The notes: a model not told the origin generated them from the sequence alone. A stretch of 64,000 bases of DNA from Balaenoptera acutorostrata (GCF_949987535.1 NW_026645886.1:89160-153159); one strand, 5' to 3'. Positions 38,113 to 51,142 are shown, numbered from the stretch's first letter. Program-made: numbers and translations.

Positions 38113-39801
38113 TTAGGGTTAGGGTTAGGGTTAGGGTGAGGGTTAGGGTACGGTTTAGGGTACGGGTTCAGGGAGGGTTTCGGGTAGGGAGTAGGGTATT
38201 GGTTAGGGTTAGGGTTAGAGTTAGTGTTAGGGATAGGGCTCGGTTTAGGGTACGGGTTAGGATTAGGGTACGCGTTAGGGTTAGGGTAGGGGTTAGGGTT
38301 AGGGTACGCGTTAGGGTGAGGGTAGTTATTAAACCTATCCCACTCTCTAGATACCCCTTAGCACGTAAAGGAATATTATTTGGGGGTCCAGCCATGGAGA
38401 AGAGTTGAGACACGAGGAGAAGATAAGGAACACACCCATTATCAAGAAATCACATTAGGATTCTCTTTTTAACCTGTTCCTTAAAACACTTGTGCTTAGG
38501 AAATCTATTGGAGGCAGAAGCAGTCAAGGGTAGCTTAGGGTTAGGGTTAGGGTTAGGGTACGGCTTAGGGTACGGGTTCGGGGAGGGGTTCGCGTAGGGC
38601 GTAGGGTATGGGTTAGTGTTAGGGTTAGGGTTAGTGTTAGGGTTAGGGCTCGGTTTAGGGTACGGGTTAGGATTAGGGTACGCGTTAGGGTTAGGGTAGG
38701 GGTTAGGGTTAGGGTATGCGATAGGGTGAGGTTAGTTATTAAACCTATCCCACTCTCTAGATACCCCTTAGCACGTAAAGGAATATTATTTGGGGGTCCA
38801 GCCATGGAGAAGAGTTTCGACACTAGGAGAAGATAAGGAACACACCCATTATCAAGAAATCACATTAGGATTCTCTTTTTAACCTGTTCCTTAAAACACT
38901 AGTGCTTAGGAAATATATTGGAGGCAGAAGCCGTCAAGGGTAGCTTAGGGTTAGGGTTAGGGTTAGGGTGAGGGTTAGGGTACGGCTTAGGGTACGGGTT
39001 CGGGGAGGGGTTCGGGTAGGGCGTAGGGTATGGGTTAGGGTTAGGGTTAGGGCTAGTGTTAGGGTTAGGGCTCGGTTTAGGGTACGGGTTAGGATTAGGG
39101 TATGCGTTAGGGTTAGGGTAGGGGTTAGGGTTAGGATACGCTTTAGGGTGAGGGTAGTTATTAAACCTATCCCACTCTCTAGATACCCCTTAGCACGTAA
39201 AGGAATATTATTTGGGGGTCCAGCCATGGAGAAGAGTTTAGACACGAGGAGAAGATAAGGAACACACCCATTATCAAGAAATCACATTAGGATTCTCTTT
39301 TAAACTTCTCCTTTAAACCTGTTCCTTAAATCACTAGTGCTTAGGAAATCTATTGGAGGCAGAAGCCGTCAAGGGTAGCCTAGGGTTAGGGTTAGGGTTA
39401 GGGTGAGTGTTAGGGTACGGCTTAGGGTACGGGTTCGGGGAGGGATTCGTGTAGGGCGTAGGGTATGGGTTAGAGTTAGGGTTAGGGTTAGTGTTAGGGT
39501 TAGGGCTCAGTTGAGGGTACGGGTTAGGATTAGGGTACGCGTTAGTGTTAGGGTAGGGGTTAGGGTTAGGGTACGCTTTAGGGTGAGGGTAGTTATTAAA
39601 CCTATCCCACTCTCTAGATACCCCTTAGCACGTAAAGGAATATTATTTGGGGGTCCAGCCATGGAGAAGGGTTTAGACACTAGGAGAAGATAAGGAACAC
39701 ACCCATTATCAAGAAATCACAATATGATTCTCTTTTTAAACTGTTCCTTAAAACACTAGTGGTTAGGAAATCTATTGGAGGCAGAAGCAGTGAAGGGTAG
39801 C
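38113..39801 (+). repeat. Four-monomer run p-q-r-s, middle copy
   Basis: Monomers start at 38113 (p), 38535 (q, 410 bp), 38945 (r, 435 bp) and 39380 (s-like). It is an isolated copy of the family found at 1.1-3.6 kb and 52.4-64 kb. The s-like monomer is the GAGTGTTAGGG / GATTCGTGTAGG kind also found at 51565, reached through a CCTAGGG junction, so this run joins two lineages. Confidence 0.85.
39293..39318 (+). repeat. Imperfect 13-bp tandem duplication
   Basis: TTCTCTTTTAAAC (39293-39305) is followed directly by TTCTCCTTTAAAC (39306-39318). All other monomers have only one version at this place. The first copy matches the r tail (as at 57798), and the second matches the tail that precedes CCTAGGG monomers (as at 51493). 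The monomer is 435 bp as a result. Confidence 0.92.
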
Positions 39802-40644
39802 TTAGGGTTACGGTTAGGGTTAGGGTGAGGGTTAGGGTACGGCTTAGGGTACGGGTTCGGAGAGGGTTTCGGGTAGGGCGTAGGGTATGGGTTAGGGTTA
39901 GGGTTAGGGCTAGTGTTAGGGTTAGGGCTCGGTTTAGGGTACGGGTTAGGATTAGGGTACGCGTTAGGGTTAGGGTAGGGGTTAGGGTTAGGGTACGCGT
40001 TAGGGTGAGGGTAGTAATTAAGCCTATCCCACTCTCTAGATACCCCTTAGCACGTAAAGGAATATTATTTGGGGGTCCAGCCATGGAGAAGAGTTTAGAC
40101 ACGAGGAGAAGATAAGGAACACACCCATTATCAAGAAATCACATTAGGATTCTCTTTTTAACATGTTCCTTAAAACACTAGTGCTTAGGAAATCTATTGG
40201 AGGCAGAAGCCGTCAAGGGTAGCTTAGGGTTAGGGTTAGGGTTAGGGTGAGGGTTAGGGTACGGCTTAGGGTACGGGTTCGGGGAGGGGTTCGGGTAGGG
40301 CGTAGGGAATGGGTTAGGGTTAGGGTTAGGGCTAGTGTTAGGGTTAGGGCTCGGTTTAGGCTACAGGTTAGGATTAGGGTACGCGTTAGGGTTAGGGTAG
40401 GGGTTAGGGTTAGTATACGCGTTAGGGTGAGGGTAGTTATTAAACCTATCCCACTCTCTAGATACCCCTTAGCACCTACAGGAATATTATTGGGGGTCCA
40501 GCCATGGAGAAGAGTTTAGACACTAGGAAAAGATAAGGAACACACCCATTATCACGAAATCACATTAGGATTCTCTTTTTAACCTGTTCCTTAAAACACT
40601 AGTGCTTAGGAAATCTATTGGAGGCAGAAGCAGTCAAGGGTAGC
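39802..40644 (+). repeat. Two satellite monomers before the 7-mer repeat
   Basis: Monomers start at 39802 and 40224. The first begins in a t-like way (TTACGG, GGAGAGGG), then becomes an ordinary CTAGTG-type monomer, and has AGTAATTAAGCC at its junction. The second is b/v-like (ACAGGTTAGG, one T lost in ATTATTGGGGG, GCACCTACAGG) and 421 bp long. Confidence 0.85.
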
Positions 40645-43585
40645 TTAGGGTTAGGGTTAGGGTTAGGGTGAGGGTTAGGGTATGGCTTAGGTTACGGGTT
40701 CGGGGAGGGGTTCGGGTAGGGCGTAGGGTATGGGTTAGGGTTAGGGTTAGGGTTAGGGTTAGGGCTCGGTTTAGGGTACGGGTTAGGATTAGGGTACGCG
40801 TTAGGGTTAGGGTAGGGGTTAGGGTTAGGGTACGCGTTAGGGTGGGGGTAGTTATTAAACCTATCACACTCTCTAGATACCCCTTAGCACGTAAAGGAAT
40901 ATTATTTGGGGGTCCAGACATGGAGAAGAGTTTAGACACTAGGAGAAGATAAGGAACACACCCATTATCACGAAATCACATTAGGATTCTCTTTTTAACA
41001 TGTTCCTTAAAACACTAGTGCTTAGGAAATCTATTGGAGGCATAAGCCGTCAAGGGTAGCTTTGGGTTAGGGTTAGCGTTAGGGTGAGGGTTAGGGTACG
41101 GCTTAGGGTACAGGTTCAGGGAGGTGTTCGGGTAGGGCGTAGGGTATGGGTTAAGGTTAGGGCTAGTGTTAGGGTTAGGTCTCTGTTTAGGGTAAAGGTT
41201 AGGATTAGGGTACGCGTTAGGGTTAGGGTAGGGGTTACGGTTAGTGTACGCGTTAGGGTGAGGGTAGTTATTAAACCTATCCCACTCTCTAGATACCCCT
41301 TAGCACGTACAGGAATATTATTGGGGGTCCAGCCATGGAGAAGAGTTTAGACACTAGGAGAAGATAAGGAACACACCCATTATCACGAAATCACATTAGG
41401 ATTCTCTTTTTAACCTGTTCCTTAAAACACTAGTGCTTAGGAAATCTATTGGAGGCAGAAGCAGTCAAGGGTAGCTTAGGGTTAGGGTTAGGGTTAGGGT
41501 GAGGGTTAGGGTATGGCTTAGGGTACGGGTTCGGGGAGGGGTTCGGGTAGGGCGTAGGGTATGGGTTAGGGTTAGGGTTAGGGTTAATGTTAGGGATAGG
41601 GCTCGGTTTAGGGTACGGGTTAGGATTAGGGTACGCGTTAGGGTTAGGGCAGGGGTTAGGGTTAGGGTACGCGTTAGGGTGGGGGTAGTTATTAAACCTA
41701 TCACACTCTCTAGATACCCCTTAGCACGTAAAGGAATATTATTTGGGGGTCCAGCCATGGAGAAGAGTTTAGACACGAGGAGAAGATAAGGAACACCCCC
41801 ATTATCAAGAAATCACATTAGGATTCTCTTTTTAACCTGTTCCTTAAAACACTAGTGCTTAGGAAATCTATTGGAGGCAGAAGCAGTCAAGGGTAGCTTA
41901 GGGTTAGGGTTAGGGTTAGGGTGAGGGTTAGGGTACGGCTTATGGTACGGGTTCGGGGAGGGGTTCGGGTAGGCCGTAGGGTATGGGTTAGGGTTAGGGT
42001 TAGGGTTAGTGTTAGGGTTAGGGCTCGGTTAAGGGTACGGGTTAGGATTAGGGTACGCGTTAGAGTTAGGGTAGTGGTTAGGGTTAGGGTACGCTTTAGG
42101 GTGAGGGTAGTTATTAAACCTATCCCACTCTCTAGATACCCCTTAGCACGTAAAGGAATATTATTTGGGGGTCCAGCCATGGAGAAGAGTTTAGACACTA
42201 GGAGAAGATAAGGAACACACCCATTATCAAGAAATCACAATATGATTCTCTTTTTAACCTGTTCCTTAAAACACTAGTGCTTAGGAAATCTATTGGAGGC
42301 AGAAGCAGTCAAGGGTAGCTTAGGGTTAGGGTTAGGGTTAGGGTGAGGGTTAGGGTACGGCTTAGGGTACGGGTTCGGGGAGGGGTTTGGGTAGGGCGTA
42401 GGCTATGGGTTAGGGTTAGGTTTAGGGTTAGTGTTAGGGTTAGGGCTCGGTTTAGGGTACGGGTTAGGATTAGGGTACGCGTTAGGGTTAGGGTAGGGGT
42501 TAGGGTTAGGGTATGTGATAGGGTGAGGTTAGTTATTAAACCTATCCCACTCTCTAGATACCCCTTAGCACGTAAAGGAATATTATTTGGGGGTCCAGCC
42601 ATGGAGAAGAGTTTAGACACTAGGAGAAGATAAGGAACACACCCATTATCAAGAAATCACATTAGGATTCTCTTTTTAACCTGTTCCTTAAAACACTAGT
42701 GCTTAGGAAATCTATTGGAGGCAGAAGCAGTCAAGGGTAGTTTAGGGTTAGGGTTAGGGTTAGGGTGAGGGTTAGGGTACGGCTTAGGGTACGGGTTCGG
42801 GGAGGGGTTCGGGTAGGGCGTAGGGTATGGGTTAGGGTTAGGGTTAGGGCTAGTGTTAGGGTTAGGGCTCGGTTTAGGGTACGGGTTAGGATTAGGGTAC
42901 GCGTTAGGGTTAGGGTAGGGGTTAGGGTTAGGGTACGCGTTAGGGTGAGGGTAGTTATTAAACCTATCACACTCTCTAGATACCCCTTAGCACGTAAAGG
43001 ACTATTATTTGGGGGTCCAGCCATGGAGAAGAGTTTAGACACGAGGAGAAGATAAGGAACACACCCATTATCAAGAAATCACATTAGGATTCTCTTTTTA
43101 ACCTGTTCCTTAAAACACTAGTTCTTAGGAAATCTATTGGAGGCAGAAGCCGTCAAGGGTAGCTTAGGGTTAGGGTTAGGGTTAGGGTGAGGGTTAGGGT
43201 ACGGTTTAGGGTATGGGTTCAGGGAGGGGTTCGGGTAGGGCGTAGGGTATGGGTTAGGGTTAGGGTTAGAGTTAGTGTTAGGGTTAGGGCTCGGTTTAGG
43301 GTACGGGTTAGGATTAGGGTACGCGCTAGGGTTAGGGTAGGGGTTAGGGTTAGGGAACGCGTTAGGGTGAGGGTAGTTATTATACCTATCACACTCTCTA
43401 GATACCCCTTAGCACATAAAGGAATATTATTTGGGGGTCCAGCCATGGAGAAGAGTTTAGACACGAGGAGAAGATAAGGAACACACCCATTATCAAGAAA
43501 TCACATTAGGATTCTCTTTTTAACCTGTTCCTTAAAACACTAGTGCTTAGGAAATCTATTGGAGGCAGAAGCCGTCAAGGGTAGC
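40645..43585 (+). repeat. 7-monomer higher-order repeat, copy 1 (2,941 bp)
   Basis: Monomer markers: a has five TTAGGG in a row and CCAGACATGG; b has TTAAGG, TCTCTG and GTAAAGG; c has TTAATG, GGGCAGGGG and CACCCCCATT; d has CTTATGG, GGCCGTAGGG and GGTTAAGGG; e has GTAGGCTATGGG and TATGTGATAGGG; f has GTAGTTTAGGG and GGACTATTATT; g has GTATGGGTTCAGGG and GGGAACGCG. Confidence 0.92.
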
Positions 43586-45260
43586 TTAGGGTTAGGGTTA
43601 GGGTTAGGGTGAGGGTTAGGGTATGGCTTAGGGTACGGGTTCGGGGAGGGGTTCGGGTAGGGCGTAGGGTATGGGTTAGGGTTAGGGTTAGGGTTAGGGT
43701 TAGGGCTCGGTTTAGGGTACGGGTTAGGATTAGGGTACGCGTTAGGGTTAGGGTAGGGGTTAGGGTTAGGGTACGCGTTAGGGTGGGGGTAGTTATTAAA
43801 CCTATCACACTCTCTAGATACCCCTTAGCACGTAAAGGAATATTATTTGGGGGTCCAGACATGGAGAAGAGTTTAGACACTAGGAGAAGATAAGGAACAC
43901 ACCCATTATCACGAAATCACATTAGGATTCTCTTTTTAACATGTTCCTTAAAACACTAGTGCTTAGAAAATCTATTGGAGGCATAAGCCGTCAAGGGTAG
44001 CTTTGGGTTAGGGTTAGCGTTAGGGTGAGGGTTAGGGTACGGCTTAGGGTACAGGTTCGGGGAGGTGTTCGGGTAGGGCGTAGGGTATGGGTTAAGGTTA
44101 GGGCTAGTGTTAGGGTTAGGTCTCTGTTTAGGGTAAAGGTTAGGATTAGGGTACGCGTTAGGGTTAGGGTAGGGGTTACGGTTAGTGTACGCGTTAGGGT
44201 GAGGGTAGTTATTAAACCTATCCCACTCTCTAGATACCCCTTAGCACGTACAGGAATATTATTGGGGGTCCAGCCATGGAGAAGAGTTTAGACACTAGGA
44301 GAAGATAAGGAACACACCCATTATCACGAAATCACATTAGGATTCTCTTTTTAACCTGTTCCTTAAAACACTAGTGCTTAGGAAATCTATTGGAGGCAGA
44401 AGCAGTCAAGGGTAGCTTAGGGTTAGGGTTAGGGTTAGGGTGAGGGTTAGGGTATGGCTTAGGGTACGGGTTCGGGGAGGGGTTCGGGTAGGGCGTAGGG
44501 TATGGGTTAGGGTTAGGGTTAGGGTTAATGTTAGGGTTAGGGCTCGGTTTAGGGTACGGGTTAGGATTAGGGTACGCGTTAGGGTTAGGGCAGGGGTTAG
44601 GGTTAGGGTACGCGTTAGGGTGGGGGTAGTTATTAAACCTATCACACTCTCTAGATACCCCTTAGCACGTAAAGGAATATTATTTGGGGGTCCAGCCATG
44701 GAGAAGAGTTTAGACACGAGGAGAAGATAAGGAACACCCCCATTATCAAGAAATCACATTAGGATTCTCTTTTTAACTTGTTCCTTAAAACACTAGTGCT
44801 TAGGAAATCTATTGGAGGCAGAAGCAGTCAAGGGTAGCTTAGGGTTAGGGTTAGGGTTAGGGTGAGGGTTAGGGTACGGCTTATGGTACGGGTTCGGGGA
44901 GGGGTTCGGGTAGGCCGTAGGGTATGGGTTAGGGTTAGGGTTAGGGTTAGTGTTAGGGTTAGGGCTCGGTTAAGGGTACGGGTTAGGATTAGGGTACGCG
45001 TTAGAGTTAGGGTAGTGGTTAGGGTTAGGGTACGCTTTAGGGTGAGGGTAGTTATTAAACCTATCCCACTCTCTAGATACCCCTTAGCACGTAAAGGAAT
45101 ATTATTTGGGGGTCCAGCCATGGAGAAGAGTTTAGACACTAGGAGAAGATAAGGAACACACCCATTATCAAGAAATCACAATATGATTCTCTTTTTAACC
45201 TGTTCCTTAAAACACTAGTGCTTAGGAAATCTATTGGAGGCAGAAGCAGTCAAGGGTAGC
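43586..45260 (+). repeat. Truncated 7-mer copy (a-b-c-d)
   Basis: Only the first four monomers of the 7-mer are present. d' is followed directly by a new a monomer at 45261, so e, f and g are missing. The break is at a monomer boundary in register, as expected from unequal exchange between homologous positions of different monomers. Confidence 0.92.
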
Positions 45261-48201
45261 TTAGGGTTAGGGTTAGGGTTAGGGTGAGGGTTAGGGTATG
45301 GCTTAGGTTACGGGTTCGGGGAGGGGTTCGGGTAGGGCGTAGGGTATGGGTTAGGGTTAGGGTTAGGGTTAGGGTTAGGGCTCGGTTTAGGGTACGGGTT
45401 AGGATTAGGGTACGCGTTAGGGTTAGGGTAGGGGTTAGGGTTAGGGTACGCGTTAGGGTGGGGGTAGTTATTAAACCTATCACACTCTCTAGATACCCCT
45501 TAGCACGTAAAGGAATATTATTTGGGGGTCCAGACATGGAGAAGAGTTTAGACACTAGGAGAAGATAAGGAACACACCCATTATCACGAAATCACATTAG
45601 GATTCTCTTTTTAACATGTTCCTTAAAACACTAGTGCTTAGGAAATCTATTGGAGGCATAAGCCGTCAAGGGTAGCTTTGGGTTAGGGTTAGCGTTAGGG
45701 TGAGGGTTAGGGTACGGCTTAGGGTACAGGTTCGGGGAGGTGTTCGGGTAGGGCGTAGGGTATGGGTTAAGGTTAGGGCTAGTGTTAGGGTTAGGTCTCT
45801 GTTTAGGGTAAAGGTTAGGATTAGGGTACGCGTTAGGGTTAGGGTAGGGGTTACGGTTAGTGTACGCGTTAGGGTGAGGGTAGTTATTAAACCTATCCCA
45901 CTCTCTAGATACCCCTTAGCACGTACAGGAATATTATTGGGGGTCCAGCCATGGAGAAGAGTTTAGACACTAGGAGAAGATAAGGAACACACCCATTATC
46001 ACGAAATCACATTAGGATTCTCTTTTTAACCTGTTCCTTAAAACACTAGTGCTTAGGAAATCTATTGGAGGCAGAAGCAGTCAAGGGTAGCTTAGGGTTA
46101 GGGTTAGGGTTAGGGTGAGGGTTAGGGTATGGCTTAGGGTACGGGTTCGGGGAGGGGTTCGGGTAGGGCGTAGGGTATGGGTTAGGGTTAGGGTTAGGGT
46201 TAATGTTAGGGATAGGGCTCGGTTTAGGGTACGGGTTAGGATTAGGGTACGCGTTAGGGTTAGGGCAGGGGTTAGGGTTAGGGTACGCGTTAGGGTGGGG
46301 GTAGTTATTAAACCTATCACACTCTCTAGATACCCCTTAGCACGTAAAGGAATATTATTTGGGGGTCCAGCCATGGAGAAGAGTTTAGACACGAGGAGAA
46401 GATAAGGAACACCCCCATTATCAAGAAATCACATTAGGATTCTCTTTTTAACCTGTTCCTTAAAACACTAGTGCTTAGGAAATCTATTGGAGGCAGAAGC
46501 AGTCAAGGGTAGCTTAGGGTTAGGGTTAGGGTTAGGGTGAGGGTTAGGGTACGGCTTATGGTACGGGTTCGGGGAGGGGTTCGGGTAGGCCGTAGGGTAT
46601 GGGTTAGGGTTAGGGTTAGGGTTAGTGTTAGGGTTAGGGCTCGGTTAAGGGTACGGGTTAGGATTAGGGTACGCGTTAGAGTTAGGGTAGTGGTTAGGGT
46701 TAGGGTACGCTTTAGGGTGAGGGTAGTTATTAAACCTATCCCACTCTCTAGATACCCCTTAGCACGTAAAGGAATATTATTTGGGGGTCCAGCCATGGAG
46801 AAGAGTTTAGACACTAGGAGAAGATAAGGAACACACCCATTATCAAGAAATCACAATATGATTCTCTTTTTAACCTGTTCCTTAAAACACTAGTGCTTAG
46901 GAAATCTATTGGAGGCAGAAGCAGTCAAGGGTAGCTTAGGGTTAGGGTTAGGGTTAGGGTGAGGGTTAGGGTACGGCTTAGGGTACGGGTTCGGGGAGGG
47001 GTTTGGGTAGGGCGTAGGCTATGGGTTAGGGTTAGGTTTAGGGTTAGTGTTAGGGTTAGGGCTCGGTTTAGGGTACGGGTTAGGATTAGGGTACGCGTTA
47101 GGGTTAGGGTAGGGGTTAGGGTTAGGGTATGTGATAGGGTGAGGTTAGTTATTAAACCTATCCCACTCTCTAGATACCCCTTAGCACGTAAAGGAATATT
47201 ATTTGGGGGTCCAGCCATGGAGAAGAGTTTAGACACTAGGAGAAGATAAGGAACACACCCATTATCAAGAAATCACATTAGGATTCTCTTTTTAACCTGT
47301 TCCTTAAAACACTAGTGCTTAGGAAATCTATTGGAGGCAGAAGCAGTCAAGGGTAGTTTAGGGTTAGGGTTAGGGTTAGGGTGAGGGTTAGGGTACGGCT
47401 TAGGGTACGGGTTCGGGGAGGGGTTCGGGTAGGGCGTAGGGTATGGGTTAGGGTTAGGGTTAGGGCTAGTGTTAGGGTTAGGGCTCGGTTTAGGGTACGG
47501 GTTAGGATTAGGGTACGCGTTAGGGTTAGGGTAGGGGTTAGGGTTAGGGTACGCGTTAGGGTGAGGGTAGTTATTAAAGCTATCACACTCTCTAGATACC
47601 CCTTAGCACGTAAAGGACTATTATTTGGGGGTCCAGCCATGGAGAAGAGTTTAGACACGAGGAGAAGATAAGGAACACACCCATTATCAAGAAATCACAT
47701 TAGGATTCTCTTTTTAACCTGTTCCTTAAAACACTAGTTCTTAGGAAATCTATTGGAGGCAGAAGCCGTCAAGGGTAGCTTAGGGTTAGGGTTAGGGTTA
47801 GGGTGAGGGTTAGGGTACGGTTTAGGGTATGGGTTCAGGGAGGGGTTCGGGTAGGGCGTAGGGTATGGGTTAGGGTTAGGGTTAGAGTTAGTGTTAGGGT
47901 TAGGGCTCGGTTTAGGGTACGGGTTAGGATTAGGGTACGCGCTAGGGTTAGGGTAGGGGTTAGGGTTAGGGAACGCGTTAGGGTGAGGGTAGTTATTATA
48001 CCTATCACACTCTCTAGATACCCCTTAGCACATAAAGGAATATTATTTGGGGGTCCAGCCATGGAGAAGAGTTTAGACACGAGGAGAAGATAAGGAACAC
48101 ACCCATTATCAAGAAATCACATTAGGATTCTCTTTTTAACCTGTTCCTTAAAACACTAGTGCTTAGGAAATCTATTGGAGGCAGAAGCCGTCAAGGGTAG
48201 C
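45261..48201 (+). repeat. 7-monomer higher-order repeat, copy 2 (2,941 bp)
   Basis: Monomers a-g start at 45261, 45677, 46092, 46514, 46936, 47358 and 47780. The copy shares the a and c variants of 7-mer copy 1, not those of the neighbouring copies, so its closest relative is 4.6 kb away and not adjacent. Confidence 0.92.
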
Positions 48202-49876
48202 TTAGGGTTAGGGTTAGGGTTAGGGTGAGGGTTAGGGTATGGCTTAGGGTACGGGTTCGGGGAGGGGTTCGGGTAGGGCGTAGGGTATGGGTTAGGGTTA
48301 GGGTTAGGGTTAGGGTTAGGGCTCGGTTTAGGGTACGGGTTAGGATTAGGGTACGCGTTAGGGTTAGGGTAGGGGTTAGGGTTAGGGTACGCGTTAGGGT
48401 GGGGGTAGTTATTAAACCTATCACACTCTCTAGATACCCCTTAGCACGTAAAGGAATATTATTTGGGGGTCCAGACATGGAGAAGAGTTTAGACACTAGG
48501 AGAAGATAAGGAACACACCCATTATCACGAAATCACATTAGGATTCTCTTTTTAACATGTTCCTTAAAACACTAGTGCTTAGAAAATCTATTGGAGGCAT
48601 AAGCCGTCAAGGGTAGCTTTGGGTTAGGGTTAGCGTTAGGGTGAGGGTTAGGGTACGGCTTAGGGTACAGGTTCGGGGAGGTGTTCGGGTAGGGCGTAGG
48701 GTATGGGTTAAGGTTAGGGCTAGTGTTAGGGTTAGGTCTCTGTTTAGGGTAAAGGTTAGGATTAGGGTACGCGTTAGGGTTAGGGTAGGGGTTACGGTTA
48801 GTGTACGCGTTAGGGTGAGGGTAGTTATTAAACCTATCCCACTCTCTAGATACCCCTTAGCACGTACAGGAATATTATTGGGGGTCCAGCCATGGAGAAG
48901 AGTTTAGACACTAGGAGAAGATAAGGAACACACCCATTATCACGAAATCACATTAGGATTCTCTTTTTAACCTGTTCCTTAAAACACTAGTGCTTAGGAA
49001 ATCTATTGGAGGCAGAAGCAGTCAAGGGTAGCTTAGGGTTAGGGTTAGGGTTAGGGTGAGGGTTAGGGTATGGCTTAGGGTACGGGTTCGGGGAGGGGTT
49101 CGGGTAGGGCGTAGGGTATGGGTTAGGGTTAGGGTTAGGGTTAATGTTAGGGTTAGGGCTCGGTTTAGGGTACGGGTTAGGATTAGGGTACGCGTTAGGG
49201 TTAGGGCAGGGGTTAGGGTTAGGGTACGCGTTAGGGTGGGGGTAGTTATTAAACCTATCACACTCTCTAGATACCCCTTAGCACGTAAAGGAATATTATT
49301 TGGGGGTCCAGCCATGGAGAAGAGTTTAGACACGAGGAGAAGATAAGGAACACCCCCATTATCAAGAAATCACATTAGGATTCTCTTTTTAACTTGTTCC
49401 TTAAAACACTAGTGCTTAGGAAATCTATTGGAGGCAGAAGCAGTCAAGGGTAGCTTAGGGTTAGGGTTAGGGTTAGGGTGAGGGTTAGGGTACGGCTTAT
49501 GGTACGGGTTCGGGGAGGGGTTCGGGTAGGCCGTAGGGTATGGGTTAGGGTTAGGGTTAGGGTTAGTGTTAGGGTTAGGGCTCGGTTAAGGGTACGGGTT
49601 AGGATTAGGGTACGCGTTAGAGTTAGGGTAGTGGTTAGGGTTAGGGTACGCTTTAGGGTGAGGGTAGTTATTAAACCTATCCCACTCTCTAGATACCCCT
49701 TAGCACGTAAAGGAATATTATGTGGGGGTCCAGCCATGGAGAAGAGTTTAGACACTAGGAGAAGATAAGGAACACACCCATTATCAAGAAATCACAATAT
49801 GATTCTCTTTTTAACCTGTTCCTTAAAACACTAGTGCTTAGGAAATCTATTGGAGGCAGAAGCAGTCAAGGGTAGC
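45261..49876 (+). repeat. 11-monomer higher-order repeat, copy 2 (4,616 bp)
   Basis: Every monomer matches copy 1 at +4,616. Only three differences were noticed: TTCAGGGAGG (41107 region) against TTCGGGGAGG in b, AAACCTATC (42961) against AAAGCTATC (47577) in f, and ATTATTTGGG against ATTATGTGGG (49719 region) in d'. This is very high identity over 4.6 kb and suggests recent duplication. Confidence 0.93.
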
Positions 49877-51142
49877 TTAGGGTTAGGGTTAGGGTTAGGG
49901 TGAGGGTTAGGGTACGGCTTAGGGTACAGGTTCGGGGAGGGGTTTGGGTAGGGCGTAGGCTATGGGTTAGGGTTAGGTTTAGGGTTAGTGTTAGGGTTAG
50001 GGCTCGGTTTAGGGTACGGGTTAGGATTAGGGTACGCGTTAGGGTTAGGGTAGGGGTTAGGGTTAGGGTATGTGATAGGGTGAGGTTAGTTATTAAACCT
50101 ATCCCACTCTCTAGATACCCCTTAGCACGTAAAGGAATATTATTTGGGGGTCCAGCCATGGAGAAGAGTTTAGACACTAGGAGAAGATAAGGAACACACC
50201 CATTATCAAGAAATCACATTAGGATTCTCTTTTTAACCTGTTCCTTAAAACACTAGTGCTTAGGAAATCTATTGGAGGCAGAAGCAGTCAAGGGTAGTTT
50301 AGGGTTAGGGTTAGGGTTAGGGTGAGGGTTAGGGTACGGCTTAGGGTACGGGTTCGGGGAGGGGTTCGGGTAGGGCGTAGGGTATGGGTTAGGGTTAGGG
50401 TTAGGGCTAGTGTTAGGGTTAGGGCTCCGTTTAGGGTACGGGTTAGGATTAGGGTACGCGTTAGGGTTAGGGTAGGGGTTAGGGTTAGGGTACGCGTTAG
50501 GGTGAGTGTAGTTATTAAACCTATCACACTCTCTAGATACCCCTTAGCACGTAAAGGACTATTATTTGGGGGTCCAGCCATGGAGAAGAGTTTAGACACG
50601 AGGAGAAGATAAGGAACACACCCATTATCAAGAAATCACATTAGGATTCTCTTTTTAACCTGTTCCTTAAAACACTAGTTCTTAGGAAATCTATTGGAGG
50701 CAGAAGCCGTCAAGGGTAGCTTAGGGTTAGGGTTAGGGTTAGGGTGAGGGTTAGGGTACGGTTTAGGGTATGGGTTCAGGGAGGGGTTCGGGTAGGGCGT
50801 AGGGTATGGGTTAGGGTTAGGGTTAGAGTTAGTGTTAGGGTTAGGGCTCGGTTTAGGGTACGGGTTAGGATTAGGGTACGCGCTAGGGTTAGGGTAGGGG
50901 TTAGGGTTAGGGAACGCGTTAGGGTGAGGGTAGTTATTATACCTATCACACTCTCTAGATACCCCTTAGCACATAAAGGAATATTATTTGGGGGTCCAGC
51001 CATGGAGAAGAGTTTAGACACGAGGAGAAGATAAGGAACACACCCATTATCAAGAAATCACATTAGGATTCTCTTTTTAACCTGTTCCTTAAAACACTAG
51101 TGCTTAGGAAATCTATTGGAGGCAGAAGCCGTCAAGGGTAGC
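48202..51142 (+). repeat. 7-monomer higher-order repeat, copy 3 (2,941 bp)
   Basis: Monomers a-g start at 48202, 48618, 49033, 49455, 49877, 50299 and 50721. The first four match the truncated copy at 43586. The last three have private changes: ACAGGTTCGGGG in e, GGGCTCCGT and GAGTGTAG in f. The e change matches the e-like monomer at 35168. Confidence 0.92.

Larger units (their letters stand above)
40645..45260 (+). repeat. 11-monomer higher-order repeat, copy 1 (4,616 bp)
   Basis: Order is a b c d e f g a' b' c' d', with monomers at 40645, 41061, 41476, 41898, 42320, 42742, 43164, 43586, 44002, 44417 and 44839. The next 4,616 bp repeat it in the same order, including distinguishing variants of each half: GGTTACGGG in a only, GGGATAGGG in c only, CTTAGAAAATC before b', and TTAACTTGTT after c'. 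Length equals 11 x 422 minus 26, explained by two 416-bp and two 415-bp monomers. Confidence 0.93.
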
